Shown here piece after piece: positions 28,517-38,072 of a stretch of 64,000 nt of DNA. The position numbers were made by a program, and so were the translations under genes. The notes beneath the pieces are model-generated. The model was not told the origin of the DNA, searched no databases, and saw only the letters and a program-made list of their open reading frames with translations. This DNA is from Nostoc sp. PCC 7107. Lineage in GTDB: Bacteria > Cyanobacteriota > Cyanobacteriia > Cyanobacteriales > Nostocaceae. The stretch covers positions 4,048,501-4,112,500 of the forward strand of contig NC_019676.1 of the NCBI RefSeq assembly GCF_000316625.1. Direction: 5' to 3'. The first letter of the stretch is position 1. Every line of letters starts with the position of its first letter.

Positions 28517-29518
28517 ATGACACTCATCCTCAGCCAATCAGACTTTGACGAACTGTGCCAACAGGCTCCTAAACCCCAGGTTCAGAATCTCGTACTGGAT
28601 AGCTTTGAGAGGCTTGAGGGTGTGCCGGAAATTTTGGGAAGGGGCTACAATCGCAGCATGAAACTATCGCCTGGGGTGTGGTTAGATTTCTTGGATTGCG
28701 AATATCACCAGGACTTGATGGTGAAAACACCAGCTCACGACCATCGGATACAGATTTCGATTTTTCTATCAGGCTTGCTTTACTTTGATAATGTTCACCC
28801 TAATATCGGTGGTACCCATAGCTACTTTTCAGGTAGTGGAATTTCGCCTGGCTACATTGAAAAGTGTTGCGCTGGAGAGCGTTTAACTTGCGTGAATGTA
28901 GAGATTGAGCCAGAATTGCTAAACTCGTTTTTGCTTGAGGATGGGCAATACAGTCCTGATATTCAAAATTTGCTGTTTAAAGGGGAAGACTGGAAAATAT
29001 CATTTTATCCCACAGTAAAACCGGCAATGCGATCGCTTGCTCAACAAATTTGGAATACACCCTATCGCGGTTCAGCAAGGCGGATGTATCTTCAGGCGAA
29101 GGTATTTGAGTTAGTAGCAATGCACTTGGATTGGATCTCAACAGAGCAAAAGCCAATTCATGATACACCAGGGCTGAAACCTGAAACAATTGCCCGTATC
29201 CACTACGCTCAAGAAATTTTGACCACACAACTGGAGCATCCGCCATCGCTTTCGGAATTAGCGCAGCAAGTAGGAGTTAGCGTTCGTACTCTCCACAGAG
29301 GTTTTTCTGCAATCTTTAACACAACTGTAGTAGGTTATTTGACACAGCAACGGTTACAAAAAGCAGAAATGTTATTACGTCAAGGCGATCGTCAAGTGTC
29401 AGAAGTGGCAAATCTGGTAGGCTATGGACACTTGGGTAACTTTGCAGCAGCCTTTAAGCGCCAGTATGGCATCACGCCCAGTCAGTGTTTGGCAGGTAAA
29501 AAGGCAGTTTTTGGATAG
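28517..29518 (+). CDS. AraC-family transcriptional regulator, PchR-like
   Basis: 333 residues. The C-terminal third holds two helix-turn-helix units: SLSELAQQVGVSVRTLHRGF and then VSEVANLVGYGHLGNFAAAF, ending with YGITPSQC. The N-terminal 220 residues resemble the ligand domain of PchR-type activators, which sense ferri-siderophores and switch on a TonB receptor gene. It directly precedes the TonB receptor gene on the same strand, which fits that role. The effector is inferred to be the iron complex of the cluster product. Confidence 0.88.
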   Translation: MTLILSQSDFDELCQQAPKPQVQNLVLDSFERLEGVPEILGRGYNRSMKLSPGVWLDFLDCEYHQDLMVKTPAHDHRIQISIFLSGLLYFDNVHPNIGGTHSYFSGSGISPGYIEKCCAGERLTCVNVEIEPELLNSFLLEDGQYSPDIQNLLFKGEDWKISFYPTVKPAMRSLAQQIWNTPYRGSARRMYLQAKVFELVAMHLDWISTEQKPIHDTPGLKPETIARIHYAQEILTTQLEHPPSLSELAQQVGVSVRTLHRGFSAIFNTTVVGYLTQQRLQKAEMLLRQGDRQVSEVANLVGYGHLGNFAAAFKRQYGITPSQCLAGKKAVFG

Positions 29519-29627
29519 TAAATGGCATTTTTTAGATAGACACGCCGTAGTCAACTTTTCTAAACTACACCTTATAGCTATCAAAAATAATTAGCAACAA
29601 AAGCTTTAATTGCTGTGTGAGAAACTT

Positions 29628-32318
29628 ATGAAGCGTTGGTGTTTATCTGCTAGTGTCCATCTATCATTTTTAATCAGTCTTTCGGGATGTTTGAGTGTGA
29701 TTGCGGTTTCATCGGTATGGGCTGGAGAAAAACCTGAGCAGCAAGATGTGGAGAGGAGACAAATTACATCTGCAAAGACACAACAAGAAACAGGTTCTAG
29801 AATTCCCCAAATTAATGAAATAGAGAGTTCCCGCACTGACACTAGAATGTTAGTGCAGTCGCCAGCACCAACTAATGCCCCTGAGCAGCAGGGTCTCATT
29901 GAAGTCACACAAGTGCAAGCTATTCCCTCTCGCACAGGAGTGGAAATAATATTACAAACTACTCAAGGGGAAAAACTGCAAGTTACCAATCGTAGTGCTG
30001 AAAATAACTTTATTGCAGATATTCCCAATGCCCAACTGCGTTTACCCAGTGGTGATGCGTTCACATTCCGTTCGGAAAATCCGATTGAGGGAATTAGTGA
30101 GATCACGGTGACAAACCTTGATGCCAATACGATTCGGGTAAGCATAGCAGGTAAAACAGGATTACCAACTGTTGAGTTATTTGACGGTGATGAAGGTTTG
30201 ATTTTGGCGTTGACACCTGCGGCAATTGCTACACAACCTCAACCAGAACAGCCAACAAGTGAAACACCACCAACCCAAGAACAACCAGCAGCACAGCAGG
30301 ATGAACCAATTGAATTGGTAGTAACAGGAGAACGAGATGAATATCGAGTACCAGAAGCCTCTGTGGGAACTAGAACCGATACACCACTACGGGATATTCC
30401 CCAATCGATTCAGGTTGTTCCCCGACAAATCTTGCGAGAGCAACGAGCCACTCGCTTAGGTGATGCCTTGAGAAATGTGACTGGTGTGAACTCTACACGA
30501 GGCTCTGGCGATAGAGCAGATTCTTTTACAATTCGAGGTTTCGAGATTTTTACTGGTAACGTCCTCAATAACGGACTGCCAGATCGTACCCTGACGGAAA
30601 CCAGAGATTTATACAATGTAGAAAGGGTAGAAGTTCTCAAAGGCCCAGCTTCAGTACTATACGGTTTAGGCAACCCAGGTGGCACAGTCAACATTGTCAC
30701 CAAACAACCCCAGGCGACCCCTTTTTATGAGGTAGAAGCCACAGTTGGAAGTTATTCATTATATAGAGGTGCTATCGACTTCACTGGGCCTTTGAATGAT
30801 CAGAAGACGTTACTGTATCGTCTCAATTTGGCATATCAAAATGCTGGAAGTTACATTGATTTTATTAATAATCGCTCATTCTTTATCGCCCCAGCCATTA
30901 GTGCAGCACTCAGCAAAAATACAACTTTGACTTTTGAGGGTGAATATTCCAATAGAACAATTGATTCTCGATCAGTTGTGGTTTTACCAGCTGTAGGTAC
31001 GGTATTACCTGGGCCAGATGGTCGTCGGATTCCTCGCAATCGCACAGTGTATGAACCAGAAGGTGATACTCAAATCGAAACCACAAGGCTAGGGTATCGG
31101 TTAGAGCATCGATTTAGCCCAAATTGGTCATTGCGAAATGATTTTCGTGTCACTTTTGAGCGTAATTTTGATAACAATCAATCGTTTTTTCTTGGTCTTG
31201 ACGCTGATGGTCGCACTGCAAATCGTAGTACTTATAATTCAGAGAGCGATTCTAATATCTATAACCTGACAACAGATATATCGGGACGCTTTTCTACTGG
31301 CTCAATTGAACATCAGTTATTATTCGGTGTAAATATGAGCCGATTTGATAACTTTAATAATTTCGGCATCGATCTAGCACTACTAAGTCCACTGGATATC
31401 TATAATCCCGCTTATCGTCAGCCAATTGTCGGTCGAATTGATGCTGTATATGAAGATGGTTCTCGTTTAACAGATACCCTGGGCATCTATATTCAAGATC
31501 AGATTAAATTTGCTGAAAACTTCAAGCTTTTACTAGGTGGTAGATTTGATTTATTCACACAAACAAATCGTAATTCTTTAAGCAATACAACGGATATTCA
31601 AGCAGGTGACGCATTTACACCGCGTGTCGGAATTGTCTATCAACCGATTCCCCCGATTTCACTGTACGCCAGTTATAGCGAATCTTTTAACCCCACGGAC
31701 GGTAGAGCAGCGGATGGTAGTCTATTTCAACCAGAACGAGGTACTCAGTATGAAGTTGGGATCAAGACAGAGTTGAATGAGCGAATTTCCACGACTCTTT
31801 CTCTTTACAACTTGACACGTTCCAACCTGTTGACTCCAGATCCCAATGATGCACGTTTTTCTATTCAAACTGGTGAACAACGTAGTCAAGGAATAGAATT
31901 TGATATCACTGGAGAAGTTTTACCAGGATGGAAGATTTTTGCTGGTTATGCTTACACAGATGCCGAAATTCTTGAAGATAATACTTATACATCTGGTAAT
32001 CGTTTAACTAATGTCCCTGAACACAGTTTTAATATCTGGACAACTTACGAAATTTCTTCAGGAGATTTAAGAGGACTGGGGTTTGGCTTAGGATTATTTT
32101 ATATTGGCGATCGCGTCGGAGATTTAGACAATTCATTTGATGTGCCTAGTTATTTACGCACCGATGCCAGCATTTTTTACCGCCGAGATAGGCTCCGTGT
32201 TGCGTTGAATGTGAAAAACTTGTTTGATACAGATTATTTTGTTTCTGTTACCAATAGAGATTTTGCACTGCGAGGTGATCCTTTAACCTTATCAGGTACA
32301 GTTTCCTGGGAGTTTTAA
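29628..32318 (+). CDS. TonB-dependent siderophore receptor with N-terminal AMIN domain
   Basis: 896 residues from ATG 29628; an in-frame TTG at 29610 is less likely. The signal peptide covers about 1-33. An AMIN domain follows (about 90-190, starting IEVTQVQAIPSRTG), as in many cyanobacterial outer-membrane receptors. The plug starts near 240 (RDIPQSIQVV, LGDALRNVTGV), then a 22-strand-type barrel ends NLFDTDYF ... SWEF with a terminal Phe. It should import a ferric siderophore across the outer membrane. Neighbours are a PchR-like regulator and a periplasmic binding protein, so it is probably the uptake receptor for the product of this cluster. Confidence 0.93.
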   Translation: MKRWCLSASVHLSFLISLSGCLSVIAVSSVWAGEKPEQQDVERRQITSAKTQQETGSRIPQINEIESSRTDTRMLVQSPAPTNAPEQQGLIEVTQVQAIPSRTGVEIILQTTQGEKLQVTNRSAENNFIADIPNAQLRLPSGDAFTFRSENPIEGISEITVTNLDANTIRVSIAGKTGLPTVELFDGDEGLILALTPAAIATQPQPEQPTSETPPTQEQPAAQQDEPIELVVTGERDEYRVPEASVGTRTDTPLRDIPQSIQVVPRQILREQRATRLGDALRNVTGVNSTRGSGDRADSFTIRGFEIFTGNVLNNGLPDRTLTETRDLYNVERVEVLKGPASVLYGLGNPGGTVNIVTKQPQATPFYEVEATVGSYSLYRGAIDFTGPLNDQKTLLYRLNLAYQNAGSYIDFINNRSFFIAPAISAALSKNTTLTFEGEYSNRTIDSRSVVVLPAVGTVLPGPDGRRIPRNRTVYEPEGDTQIETTRLGYRLEHRFSPNWSLRNDFRVTFERNFDNNQSFFLGLDADGRTANRSTYNSESDSNIYNLTTDISGRFSTGSIEHQLLFGVNMSRFDNFNNFGIDLALLSPLDIYNPAYRQPIVGRIDAVYEDGSRLTDTLGIYIQDQIKFAENFKLLLGGRFDLFTQTNRNSLSNTTDIQAGDAFTPRVGIVYQPIPPISLYASYSESFNPTDGRAADGSLFQPERGTQYEVGIKTELNERISTTLSLYNLTRSNLLTPDPNDARFSIQTGEQRSQGIEFDITGEVLPGWKIFAGYAYTDAEILEDNTYTSGNRLTNVPEHSFNIWTTYEISSGDLRGLGFGLGLFYIGDRVGDLDNSFDVPSYLRTDASIFYRRDRLRVALNVKNLFDTDYFVSVTNRDFALRGDPLTLSGTVSWEF

Positions 32319-32599
32319 ATATATTCAACTTTTGACATGTTAATGTTTTTTGTGAATCAATAAAACCCGGCTTTCCTGTATGGAATAGTAACTTGCCTGA
32401 ACACAGCATTGTTCTTTTGGACAACCTGCTAAACATGAGTTAAAGAATAACACTGCCAGCAATGAGCGAAAGAACTATGAGTACAATTATGCTATTATTA
32501 ATAGTTGTTAAAGGTGTTTGCCTTTTAACTTTTGCTCGGTTTGTTTGGGTTGTCAAGACAGTTTTCTCTAGCTTGTGTAGCTTGTGGAAACATCAGAAG

Positions 32600-33562
32600 A
32601 TGTTGCATAAGCGCAAATTTTTACGATTCTTGCTGACAATAGTTGTGGTTTTAGCGATCGCTGCTTGTAACCACAACATACCCCAGTCAGAAAAAAGCCA
32701 AATAGAAACAAAAACCGTTAATAATACTTTAGGTGAAGTTGAAGTTCCCCTGAAACCGCAGCGAGTAATTGTATTAGAAGAAAATATAATTCTCGATTCT
32801 GTACTGGCTTTGGGTATAAAGCCTGTCGGTGTTGCGTATTGTCGGGAATGTGAGGAAAAATTTCGAGGTATACCCAGCGATTTACTTGCTGAAGTTCCTG
32901 TGGTGGGAAATATTGGTAGTCAACCTTCCCTAGAAAAAATCCTCAGCTTAAAACCAGATTTAATTTTGGGATTAACATGGCTCAAGAGTTCTTATAAAAT
33001 CCTTTCCAGCATCGCACCTACTGTACTAATCGATTTTCCCACCATGTACAATTTCAAAGACAGATTAAGATATGTAGCCCAGGTATTAGGAAAGAGCGAT
33101 CGCGCCGAAGAACTCCTGACTCAGTATCAAAATCGTATCCAAAAATTACGACAGCAATTAGGGAAAAAATTAGAAACAAAAACGATATCTGTAATTCATC
33201 TGGCAGGTTCGGCAGATATTTTCTATAGCTACAGAGCAGATTTTATTACTTATGGGCAAATTTTGAGTGACGTTGGGTTGCCACTAATTCAGAAAAATCA
33301 AAAACAACTTGATTTAACATTAAGTATTGAAGTTTTACCAGAATACGATGCAGATATTTTATTTATTATGACAGAACACTTGAGTAAAGATTTTAAATCA
33401 GCAAATCCTGATTCTTTATCTTTCCTACAAAAGCCTATTTGGTCAAAACTGAAAGCTGTTAAAAATAAACAGGTATACAAGGTAAATTGGAGCGTTGGGG
33501 GGGCGATGGGAGCTAATAGAATAATTGATGACCTCTACAAATATCTTGTAAATATTCCTTAA
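32600..33562 (+). CDS. Iron-siderophore ABC transporter substrate-binding lipoprotein (FecB/FhuD type)
   Basis: 320 residues if begun at ATG 32600, which places a lipoprotein signal (LTIVVVLAIAAC) at the N-terminus; the ORF extends in frame to 32462, but that would put a 46-residue leader before the signal. The mature part has the class III binding-protein pattern: QRVIVLEENIILDSVLALGIKPVG, then SLEKILSLKPDLILG, and a C-terminal KAVKNKQVYKV. Sequence pieces are consistent with siderophore binding. No FecC/D permease or FecE ATPase gene is in the window, so it must share a transporter encoded elsewhere. Confidence 0.88.
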   Translation: MLHKRKFLRFLLTIVVVLAIAACNHNIPQSEKSQIETKTVNNTLGEVEVPLKPQRVIVLEENIILDSVLALGIKPVGVAYCRECEEKFRGIPSDLLAEVPVVGNIGSQPSLEKILSLKPDLILGLTWLKSSYKILSSIAPTVLIDFPTMYNFKDRLRYVAQVLGKSDRAEELLTQYQNRIQKLRQQLGKKLETKTISVIHLAGSADIFYSYRADFITYGQILSDVGLPLIQKNQKQLDLTLSIEVLPEYDADILFIMTEHLSKDFKSANPDSLSFLQKPIWSKLKAVKNKQVYKVNWSVGGAMGANRIIDDLYKYLVNIP

Positions 33563-33622
33563 ATTAATGCAGCAATACACATAATTCATGATTAATTATT
33601 TACTGTAAATTAGGCATTTACC

Positions 33623-35404
33623 ATGACCCCTTTACCAGTAACTAAACAGCATCCTCTCCTACGTTTATTACACTACGCTAAAAACTACCGTCCTCAAGTA
33701 TGGGTGGCGACAACATTTACTATTCTCAATACTATCTTTGACCTTGCACCATCCTATTTAATTGGGATAGCAGTAGATATTGTTGTAGAACAAGAAAATT
33801 CCATCATTGCTCAAATTGGCATTACCAATACTATTGGACAGCTGGCAGTTCTATCATTATTAACATTATTAATTTGGACTTTAGAATCACTATCTGAATT
33901 TATCTATGATCGCCGATGGCGTAACCTTGCCCAAACTATGCAGCATGAGTTACGTCTTGATGCCTATAGCCATTTACAAGAACTAGAATTAAGCTACTTT
34001 GAAGAACATTCCACAGGGAACCTTTTATCAATATTAAATGACGATATCAACCAATTAGAAAGATTTTTAGATTCTGGCGCAGTAGAAATTCTGCAATTTA
34101 TCACTACAGTTTTATTCGTAGGTGGCTCATTTATTATCATTGCCCCTAATGTAGCTCCTTTAGCCATCCTACCCACACCCTTTATTTTCTGGGGTTCATT
34201 AGCATTCCAAAAACGACTTGCACCCCGTTATGCAGATGTACGAGACAAAGCCGGATTGATCAATAGTCGTTTAGCAAATAATCTCTCAGGTATTGCCACT
34301 ATTAAAAGTTTCACCGCCGAAACCTATGAAAGAGAACGTGTCTTATTTGAAAGTGAAGCCTATCTTCGTAGTAATCGTCATGCCATTACCCTTTCTGCTG
34401 CTTTTTTCCCCGCGATTCGCTTTGTAGTAGTCACAGGGTTCACCGCTACCCTATTTTTTGGTGGTGTTGCAGTGGCAAATAATCAGTTAACTGTGGGAAC
34501 TTACGGCTTTATGGTGTTTATTGTGCAGCAATTACTGTGGCCTTTTGCAACATTAAGTTCCCTCATGGATCAGTATCAGCGGGCAATGGCTTCGATTAAA
34601 CGAGTCATGGAGTTATTAGATACAACCATTGCTATTCCTACAGGAAACCGTCTTTTACCATTAGAAACAGTACGTGGCGAAGTGCAACTGAAAAATATTA
34701 CCTTTGCATACAACGATCGCACCAATGTATTAAAAAACCTATCATTGCACATTCCCAGCGGCGCAAATATTGGTATTGTCGGTGCAACTGGTTCTGGTAA
34801 AAGTACCCTAGTTAAACTACTACTACGCTTTTACGAAATCCAAAGCGGACAAATCCTGGTTGATGGTATCGATATTCGGGAGTTACAACTAGGCGAACTG
34901 CGGCGCTGTATTGCTTGGGTGAGTCAGGATGTGTTTTTATTTCACGGTACGGTAGCAGAAAATATTACTTATGGTAGCTTTGATGCAAGTTATGAAGAAA
35001 TCATCCATGCGGCCAAACTAGCTCAGGCACATGAATTCATCCTCCAACTACCCCAAGGATACGATACTATTGTTGGCGAACGCGGTCAGAAGCTTTCGGG
35101 CGGACAAAGACAAAGAATTGCGATCGCTCGTGCCATTATTAAAGATCCACCTATTTTGATTTTGGATGAGGCGACTTCCGCGGTGGATAATGAAACGGAA
35201 GCCGCAATTCAGAAGTCCTTGGCGATGATTACCCAAAATCGGACGACGATCGCGATCGCTCACCGTCTTTCCACAATTCGCCACAGTCATTGCATATATG
35301 TGATGGATGACGGTCAAATCGTTGAGCAGGGTAAGCACGAGGACTTACTCGCACTTAATGGAATTTATACTAGTTTATGGTACGTACAATCTGGGATTAA
35401 TTAA
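33623..35404 (+). CDS. ABC exporter, fused membrane and ATPase domains
   Basis: 593 residues. Six membrane helices (about 20-315) precede one ATPase domain with Walker A GATGSGKST, signature LSGGQ, Walker B ILILDEATSAVD and the H-loop IAHRLST. This is the half-transporter layout of MsbA/multidrug exporters, active as a dimer in the inner membrane. It lies 60 bp after the siderophore-binding protein and before the type II thioesterase. It probably exports the cluster product; import cannot be excluded, since some exporter-fold ABC proteins (YbtPQ, IrtAB) take up siderophores. Confidence 0.9.
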   Translation: MTPLPVTKQHPLLRLLHYAKNYRPQVWVATTFTILNTIFDLAPSYLIGIAVDIVVEQENSIIAQIGITNTIGQLAVLSLLTLLIWTLESLSEFIYDRRWRNLAQTMQHELRLDAYSHLQELELSYFEEHSTGNLLSILNDDINQLERFLDSGAVEILQFITTVLFVGGSFIIIAPNVAPLAILPTPFIFWGSLAFQKRLAPRYADVRDKAGLINSRLANNLSGIATIKSFTAETYERERVLFESEAYLRSNRHAITLSAAFFPAIRFVVVTGFTATLFFGGVAVANNQLTVGTYGFMVFIVQQLLWPFATLSSLMDQYQRAMASIKRVMELLDTTIAIPTGNRLLPLETVRGEVQLKNITFAYNDRTNVLKNLSLHIPSGANIGIVGATGSGKSTLVKLLLRFYEIQSGQILVDGIDIRELQLGELRRCIAWVSQDVFLFHGTVAENITYGSFDASYEEIIHAAKLAQAHEFILQLPQGYDTIVGERGQKLSGGQRQRIAIARAIIKDPPILILDEATSAVDNETEAAIQKSLAMITQNRTTIAIAHRLSTIRHSHCIYVMDDGQIVEQGKHEDLLALNGIYTSLWYVQSGIN

Positions 35405-35506
35405 TACTTTTTCATAACTATTTTTGATAATAACAAGTTTGTCTGACACAAGTTTTATCAGCAGTTTTAACAGCAATAAAAAATTTTCTTCAGAATAGCT
35501 GGACTT

Positions 35507-35617
35507 ATGGATAACTTAGATTCATTAATAGCCAAATTAAATGCTCAAGGTTATCTGATGTTGTATTCAAATCCAGCGCTAACAAAGCATCAACAACCCT
35601 GCAAAAATTACTATTGA
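35507..35617 (+). CDS. Small ORF, 36 residues, TubC-docking-like start
   Basis: ATG 35507 to TGA 35615-35617. The N-terminal residues LIAKLNAQGYLMLYSNPAL follow the spacing of the TubC-type N-terminal docking domains of NRPS/PKS proteins (LLxxLxxxGxxLxxxxxxL). It stops after 36 residues, before the normal end of such a domain. I read it as a possible relic of a lost synthetase gene. Its end overlaps the region just upstream of the thioesterase gene. Confidence 0.3.
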   Translation: MDNLDSLIAKLNAQGYLMLYSNPALTKHQQPCKNYY

Positions 35618-35628
35618 GGATGAGGATT

Positions 35629-36408
35629 ATGAAGACTATGCAAACATTCAACTCTTACATTACTTGTCCTAAACCTAATTATCAGGCTAACTTACGATTA
35701 TTTTGCTTGCCCTACGCAGGTGGTAGCTCTTTAATTTTTCGGACATGGTCTTCAAGCTTACCTCAGAATGTCGAAGTCTGCCCAATAGAAATTCCGGGAC
35801 GTGGAAAGCAGATGAAATTACCTGCATTTACGCAAATGGAACCATTGGTGAAGGCGATCGCTCCCATGTTATTGCCATATTTAGATCAACCATTTGCTTT
35901 TTTCGGTCATAGCATGGGTGCATTGATCAGTTTTGCCCTGGCTTACCATCTGAGTGAAGAGTATGGTAAAAAACCATCTCATTTGTTTGTTTCTGCTAGT
36001 CGCGCTCCCCAAATCCCATTATCAAAACCACCGATCCACGCCCTACCAGAACATGAATTTCAAGAAAAGCTTCGTCGTCTAAATGGTACACCTGCTTCAG
36101 TATTAGAAAATGACGAATTAATGCAGCTATTGACCCCGATGTTACGGGCAGATTTTACACTTGCCGAAACGTATATTTACGCTCAACAGAACCAAGCAAC
36201 ACCACTGGAATGTCCAATTACTGCTTTTGGTGGATTAGAAGACCAGGAAGTAAGTATTCAGGAGTTAGAAGAGTGGCGATCGCTTTCCCAAAATTCATTC
36301 CAACTGCAAACATTTTCCGGCGACCACTTTTTTATACACTCATCCCAATCTATTTTACTAGAAAATTTAGCCAAACATTTAAAAGTATCTAACTTAAGTT
36401 CGTTATAA
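35629..36408 (+). CDS. Type II thioesterase (external editing thioesterase)
   Basis: 259 residues from ATG 35629, with AGGA a few bases upstream; in-frame codons at 35614, 35620 and 35638 are alternatives. Alpha/beta hydrolase with Ser in GHSMGAL, His in SGDHFFIH, and the early LFCLPYAGGSS signature of the RifR/GrsT family. Such enzymes remove wrong acyl groups from carrier proteins of PKS/NRPS lines. Its presence here supports one functional cluster running from the synthetases to the transporters. Confidence 0.92.
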   Translation: MKTMQTFNSYITCPKPNYQANLRLFCLPYAGGSSLIFRTWSSSLPQNVEVCPIEIPGRGKQMKLPAFTQMEPLVKAIAPMLLPYLDQPFAFFGHSMGALISFALAYHLSEEYGKKPSHLFVSASRAPQIPLSKPPIHALPEHEFQEKLRRLNGTPASVLENDELMQLLTPMLRADFTLAETYIYAQQNQATPLECPITAFGGLEDQEVSIQELEEWRSLSQNSFQLQTFSGDHFFIHSSQSILLENLAKHLKVSNLSSL

Positions 36409-36529
36409 ACAATCAGTTAAATGTAACTCATAGTAGACAAATTTATTTGTTTAACATTTAAGTAGATAAATCCAATATCTTTAGTTGTGAAATCCAACTT
36501 GTAAAAAACATAAAAATGACAAGTATATT

Positions 36530-36620
36530 AGGACTTACGCAAAACACCTCTCAAACTCTCATTTCTCCGTGACCTCTGCGTCTCTGTGGTTCGATTTTCC
36601 GTAGCCTGTGCGTAAGTCCT
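36530..36620. repeat. MITE-like element with 12-bp perfect inverted repeats
   Basis: AGGACTTACGCA at 36530-36541 is the reverse complement of TGCGTAAGTCCT at 36609-36620. The 67-base middle contains a GACCTCTGCGTCTCTGTGG stretch of a kind widely scattered in Nostocales genomes. AT-rich sequence with TATATTA flanks both sides. It is non-coding and too small for a transposase. Confidence 0.65.
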
Positions 36621-36731
36621 GTATATATTAACAAAAGGTCATTTTAAAAATAAATAAGTAACTTGATAAAACTTCCAAGTATCTATTAGAAAAACCATAT
36701 TTTTTTATTTTCCATAACCCTAAGAATTTTA

Positions 36732-38057
36732 ATGTCAGAACAACCAACTAACAACAGTCTGCGGAATTTTATCATTATTTGGGTAGGTCAACTAGTTTCT
36801 GGTATTGGTAGCCAAATGACCGGCATTGCTTTGGAGATATGGGCATGGCAAATTACAGGACAAGCTACGACTCTCGCGCTAGTAGCCTTTTTTGGCTTAC
36901 TTCCCAGTATTATTATTACTCCAATTAGTGGTGTAATTGTAGACCGTTACAACCGGAAATTATTGATGATGTTGGGTGATACTGTTGCCGTCCTCGCAAC
37001 AATTACTCTCCTATTTTTATATATCAACAATTCCTTACAAATTTGGCATCTTTATGTAGCGGCAGCTTTTGTAGGTACTTTTAGTCAAGTTCAATATCTG
37101 GCTTACTCCGCATCTGTATCATTAATGATACCCAAACAGCACTATACTAGCGCCAGCAGTCTTGAGTTTTTATCCAATCATAGTGCAATCATTATTGCAC
37201 CAGCTTTAGCCGGATACTTTTATCAAGTAATCGGTTTATTTGGTATTTGGCTAATAGATATTTCTACTTTTGTTATCGCCATTTCTAGTATTCTATTTCT
37301 ACCTATTCCCCAACCTGTCGAAATAGAAGAACAACATGAAGATTTTTGGCAAAATATGGGATATGGGTTACGCTACTTGAATGTTCACAAAAGTCTCCTC
37401 CTGCTATTAGTAATTAACTTATTATTTTTATTTGCCCACGACCTAGGAGGTTCACTTTATATACCCATGATTCTCGCACGCACAGGTGATGACACTGTAG
37501 TGCTGGGTAACTTAATCACAGCCGCAGGGTTTGGTGGTGTTTTAGGAGCATTAATTGTGAATAAATGGGGAGGTTTCAAAGACAAAATTAAGGGTATTTT
37601 ACTCGGAATGATAGGTGTTGGTTTAACTAAAGTAGTATTTGGTTTAGGTCGAACCATGTGGGTATGGATTCCTCCACAATTTTTGTGTTCTTTAAGTTTT
37701 ACCGTCAGTGGTAGCGCCGATAATGCAATCTGGTTAGCGAAAGTAGCTCCTCATGTGCAAGGACGGGTTTTTGCTGCACGCTCTTTGCTTTTACAATTAG
37801 CTTCAGCTGCTGGCGTTTTGATTGCTGGCCCCTTATCAGATCAAGTGTTTATCCCTGCATTTCGTCAGGGAGGTAGCATGGTAGGTATTTTGGGGGGAAT
37901 ATTCGGGACTGGGACTGCTGGAGGAATTGCGATGTTGTACGTAATTTGCTCGGTGTGTATGACTTTGGTAGGGATAGCGGGGTTTAGTTTGCCATTGCTC
38001 CGAAATTTGGAAAAGATTGTACCTGATCATGATGCAGTAGCAGTTACTACTAAGTAA
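36732..38057 (+). CDS. MFS transporter, EntS-like exporter
   Basis: 441 residues with about 12 hydrophobic helices. The first helix region reads WVGQLVSGIGSQMTG, and the cytoplasmic loop between helices 2 and 3 has GVIVDRYNRK, both typical of the major facilitator group that includes the enterobactin exporter EntS. It ends 15 bp from the convergent caspase gene and is the last + strand gene of the cluster. It probably pumps the product out of the cytoplasm, perhaps alongside the ABC exporter. Confidence 0.88.
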   Translation: MSEQPTNNSLRNFIIIWVGQLVSGIGSQMTGIALEIWAWQITGQATTLALVAFFGLLPSIIITPISGVIVDRYNRKLLMMLGDTVAVLATITLLFLYINNSLQIWHLYVAAAFVGTFSQVQYLAYSASVSLMIPKQHYTSASSLEFLSNHSAIIIAPALAGYFYQVIGLFGIWLIDISTFVIAISSILFLPIPQPVEIEEQHEDFWQNMGYGLRYLNVHKSLLLLLVINLLFLFAHDLGGSLYIPMILARTGDDTVVLGNLITAAGFGGVLGALIVNKWGGFKDKIKGILLGMIGVGLTKVVFGLGRTMWVWIPPQFLCSLSFTVSGSADNAIWLAKVAPHVQGRVFAARSLLLQLASAAGVLIAGPLSDQVFIPAFRQGGSMVGILGGIFGTGTAGGIAMLYVICSVCMTLVGIAGFSLPLLRNLEKIVPDHDAVAVTTK

Positions 38058-38072
38058 CCGTCAGATGTAATT

